From contig JAJKFJ010022336.1 in assembly GCA_027382625.1 (NCBI GenBank), positions 62,001 to 126,000 on the forward strand: a stretch of 64,000 bases of DNA. The letters run 5' to 3'. The DNA is from Tetmemena sp. SeJ-2015 (taxonomy: Eukaryota; Ciliophora; Spirotrichea; Sporadotrichida; Oxytrichidae). Below are positions 60,386 to 64,000 of this stretch, in pieces. The notes below the pieces were generated by a model that did no database searches, was not told the origin of the DNA, and saw only the letters and a list, made by a program, of their open reading frames with translations. Numbering within the stretch: the first letter of the stretch is position 1; each line of letters starts with the position of its first letter. The position numbers and the translations under genes were made by a program.

Positions 60386-61213
60386 CATATCTCACTCCTG
60401 AGAAGTGCTATGAAGATGATTAAAGAAGAAATTCATATTAATTTTTGATAAGCTATCGAACAAGCTACAGATCAGGGGGTGAATCTGCGATTTCAACTGA
60501 AATGAAGTTGCAACTCTCCATTTGTTATTTTAACCAATCACCGAATTTTTAATTAAAATTCCTACTATATTTAATTCAAAAATATAGAGTTATTCTTTAT
60601 ATTCTGAAAATTTCGTTTTAATTCTAATTTAGTTTAAATTTTTATTAATTATTGTTCTATCTCTCAAATTTTTGTTGATCTTGTAAATCTGATTTGCATG
60701 TTAGAATAGATTTTATGGATAAAATTAATTAATTCTTATAATAATTTATTTATAAAATTATATTGCTTAATTAAATTTTTATTTATATTGGGGACATCCA
60801 GACAAATGAGCAGATCGCTCAGAGAAAGTAAGTATACTCATTAAAGTTTGAATTCAATTGTAGTAGTTAAATCTTAATAATTAAGAGTAAATCTACATTT
60901 GTAATTTAAAGTCAGTATATTAAAACTTATTTTAGATGGCCTTATTTATACTTCTTATAATTTTTACTTCTTTTTTATGATTTAGACTTTAGATTGATAA
61001 TTAAAAAAATAAAATTAAATCATCAATAAGTTTGATTAGTTTATATATTAAGTTTATACTTGAAAGGAAATTTATATTAACTAAATTTAAAATCTATTTT
61101 AATAGTCTCTTTAAATATACAAATAGCTCATAAACTTTAAATAAAAACTGCAAACTTCTATTTTTAATTATGGTTTGTTTTATAATTGCTAAAATAGAAC
61201 ATTAAATTTGAAA
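60386..61213. other. AT-rich region with one possible 5' exon
   Basis: Mostly AT-rich and empty. At 60806 ATG opens MSRSLRE followed by a good donor (AAAGTAAGTAT). This could be a first exon of the downstream nucleoporin-like gene; the link is not provable here. Confidence 0.35.
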
Positions 61214-63738
61214 ATGCAGCATCAATATTATTAGATCATACCACACTTACATTGACAAACAACAACAAATCATGGCAATTGATTTCTTAATCACTATTAC
61301 TATAGGTTCTACAGAGCAAAGAGGACAGCCTCAACCTCAGAATAGCGAAATCAAACTCAGCAGGATCAAAGCTAGGACTCAGAGAAAGTGGGAACTTTCA
61401 AATTCTCAGGAAGTGGACTTACTAAGCTCCCTCAAGCAGGTCAACCAATTAACAACCCAACCTTCACTTTCAGAGTAAACGCTAACGGAACTGTCACTCC
61501 CTAGATGGTTCCTGCTTTGAATTCTAGCAGCACTGGGCAACAGCAAGATAGCACTTCAAAATCTAAATCCTTGAGGGACCAGATTACTACGAATGAACGA
61601 TCTATGAGATCAGAAGAAGATCTGAAAGAGGAAGAAGAATTAAAGAAACAAAAGAGGTAGATTAATCTTTAGAGAGTTGTAGCTCCTCAGGGAAGCAATT
61701 CAAAGCCTAAAGAAGTAGAAGAGGAAGAGAAAAAGAGCATTTAGAATCCTACGGGTTCTTCATTTAACCCTTTCAACTATAAATAAGTCAATATTTAATA
61801 GAATGAAGCATTTCAAGACTACAGGGACTTGGAGTAACTCTGGAACTAGCTTCTACAAGGGTGCCACTACTTTCAAATACGATCCTTCTCAGCCAATAAA
61901 GGTCGAATTCAAGCCTATGAATCCCATTCCTTCGACAACTATAGTGGACCTCAAGAGTGAGCAGAAGCTCATTGTCAACAAAGATCACCAAAATAAATTC
62001 AATGATTTAATATATAAACTTATATAGATCTCATGAACAATTCCATTGTTAAGCAAACTTAGTCATCTATAAAGGACAATTAGGCTGAAGGAGGGGAGTC
62101 ACAATCTTGTTCTCAGTTTTCATTCCAAGGAAACTCCCAGTCCACTTCCGGTTTCAACCCTTTCCTTCCTCTTTCTTCCTAAGTTAGCAACAGACCTCTA
62201 AATTAACAAACATTTTCGCTTTTTCACTTATAAATTTATCTCAAATCTTTAAAAATACTCTCAAGAGAACTCGAAATCAATTGCCTCTTATATTTGGTTT
62301 TTAAAGGATATTTTTTTAATTTAACTAAGACATCCAAATGAAACGCAATAATAATTTATTGTGTTAGAAAAATAAAAAAGCATGTGAAGGTTTTTTTTAC
62401 ATATAAAATGAAACTTTTAGGAGATATAATTAAAATACCTCTATTTTTGTACCTTGTTGATAAGAAATTTTTTTAATTTGAACCTCCAGGAGAGAACATA
62501 GTAGCTTCATAGCTGACTGCAGTTCAAGAGATCCTTATTGATACCACTAAAACCCTTCAAATATAAAAACAGCTTACCAGGAGCAATCACGTTGGAACTC
62601 TCGAGCAGAGTCCTTAAGATTTTTTAATTTAATTAAATATTCCCTAAGTGAAGAGCTTGTTTGACTTTGAGGAAAACAAAAAATACTTGAAGTCTTCTTC
62701 CACTGAAGAGCAAAAGGGAGGAAATACTTCTAATTCTGAGTTGTCCTTATTTTTAAGTACTATGTATTTATTGTATGATGAGTAGCCCAATTCTTCAAGT
62801 CAGAGAACCCTTGTTTGGAACCAACAACAGCAGTAATCTCACTATTTAATTATAAATTTAATGTGTTATATAATCTCAAGGACTGGTTGTGAAACCAGAC
62901 TTTTCTAGGATACCAAACCCTTTTTCAACTCAAGGATCTACCTCAAGCTTGTTTGGGGCTGGGAAGTCTCTTTTCGATATGAATCCCAAATCTTCTCAAG
63001 ACTAAGCTAGTGATCAATAGAATCAAGATAAGCTTGCTGATCTTGCCAAATTACCAAACCCCTTCCTCATTTCTCAAGCAACAAATCATAAACTCAAAAT
63101 AAGTTTTAAAGTATGATGCTCATTTTAAATTGGCAAATCCTTTCACCTAAAAAGCTGCTCAACCTGTTTCCTAGCCTTCTTAAAATATTTGGGGAGGCCA
63201 AAGATGGGGAGGTGGCTCTTAGTAGATTGCCTCTCACTAATGGGGATTCAAGGCTCCTTAATCTACTGCAGCCAAACAACAGGAAGAGGAAAAAGAAGGC
63301 GAGAGTGAGGATGAGGAGCTTCCACCTGACTAAAAAGAGCAGATAAAGGCTGATCCTAATGTGCTCAAGCAGTTTTAGAGGCCTATCCACTCTTTCCAGA
63401 CTACAAAGGGTGCTGGTGGAAAAGTGCCTTGCAAGATTGAAGGAGCCAACATCAGCATTGAAAAGTTGAGCGCGGATACAGAAGGAAAGAAGAGCCCTCT
63501 CTATCTTACTTGCAGAGATGTGCTTGCAAAGCCTCTTTTCACTGGCCAAATCGTTCCAGGAGTATCAAGAGTTTGTGAGCCTAAGGAACAGAAGCCCGGA
63601 AAGTTTATTGCTCAAGCACTAGTTTATTTGATGAAGGATAACAAGCCCGAGTTAGAAGTCTGCGTGATAGAGTTTATCACACCTGCGGAGAAAAATCTAT
63701 TCATTGATCATTTCAAAGCAGCTTCTGAGAAAAAATGA
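61214..63738 (+). CDS. Nucleoporin-like protein with FG motifs and C-terminal Ran-binding-like domain
   Basis: Starts at ATG 61214 (MQHQYYQIIPHLH) or at a small exon near 60806. The body carries spaced FG and F-P-F motifs: VGTFKFSGSGLTKLP (61395), FSFQGNSQSTSGFNPFLPL near 62115, PNPFSTQGSTSSLFGAGKS near 62920. There is a charged helix (RSEEDLKEEEELKKQKRQ, 61610) and an acidic linker near 63290. The last 120 residues are compact (KVPCKIEGANISIEK; TCRDVLAKPLFTGQIVPG; EVCVIEFITPAEKNLFIDHF) and resemble a Ran-binding domain as in Nup50/Npap60, which helps release cargo at the nuclear pore. That match is by pattern and length only. TGA 63736-63738. Frame changes near 61800, 62230-62490 and 63100 are IESs, introns or errors. 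Confidence 0.6.
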
Positions 63739-63949
63739 ATGCACTTTTCTGGGATTATTCGCCTTCCTTTCTTAACTTATTGCCATCACTCCAAGCTAAG
63801 AATTTAAAATGATAAATTAATCATGCTGTAAATTTAATGAATCTAAGGATATTTTTCTATCGAGCCTGGATTATATTTTGCCCCTTTGACTCTTCTATAA
63901 TATTTGGTTTTTAATTTTCACTTGCTTTGGTTATACTATCCCACCAAAA

Positions 63950-64000
63950 ATGGAAGAACTGAATGCGCTTGATTATAAATAGATAGATTCTATACTCTTA
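63950..64000 (+). CDS. 5' end of a gene cut by the right edge
   Basis: ATG 63950 opens MEELNALDYKQIDSILL, using TAG as Gln, and runs off the window. The preceding 200 bp is AT-rich. Too short to identify. Confidence 0.4.

Overview
This window looks like germline (micronuclear) DNA of a spirotrich/hypotrich ciliate of the Oxytricha/Stylonychia kind. Three things say so. (1) Recognisable proteins read correctly only if TAA and TAG are glutamine and TGA is the stop. (2) Conserved exons are interrupted by short AT-rich inserts flanked by direct repeats of 3-8 bp whose removal restores the reading frame: internal eliminated sequences (IESs) with pointers. Pointer sequences vary (GATC, ACTTCTTA, TTATA, TCA, GAGAT, GATCCT), unlike the fixed TA of Paramecium. 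(3) One actin-related gene is split into two blocks 7.5 kb apart that share a 13-bp pointer, with other genes in the gap. Ordinary short GT-AG introns also occur. Many reading frames slip by one base in homopolymers, so the text also looks like a lightly corrected long-read consensus.

Layout. 0-7.6 kb: three tandem minus-strand paralogues of an F-box/SMI1-like/ApaG protein (FBXO3-like), with a 600-bp inverted repeat between copies 1 and 2 and a C32A54 run between copies 2 and 3. 7.9-10 kb: a UBE2H-like ubiquitin-conjugating enzyme and a small unknown gene, both minus. 10.2-12.6 kb: an unknown plus-strand gene, a tail-anchored membrane protein and a 0.46-kb direct duplication. 12.6-18.9 kb: Gln-rich, coiled-coil coding sequence with an ankyrin repeat. 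18.9-22.5 kb: a block of stretched homopolymers containing 714 bases with no C, which I take to be unreliable sequence. 22.5-29 kb: two Gln-rich minus-strand genes, the first carrying an 818-bp terminal-inverted-repeat element with an 8-bp target duplication. 29.3-35.8 kb: a PP2C phosphatase and a protein with PGPG (sperm-tail) repeats, both plus. 35.8-45 kb: the two halves of an Arp10-like actin-related gene enclosing at least four other genes. 45-55.9 kb: a coiled-coil/zinc-finger protein, two unknown genes and a CCCH zinc-finger protein. 56.1-59 kb: an SRPK-family kinase with two IESs. 59.8-64 kb: a small unknown gene, an FG/Ran-binding-domain nucleoporin-like gene and the first codons of one more gene.

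The genes form no operon. Each would be expected to end up on its own small macronuclear chromosome after IES removal and MDS joining. Coordinates of multi-exon genes give the outer limits; where homopolymer slips blur an end, this is stated.
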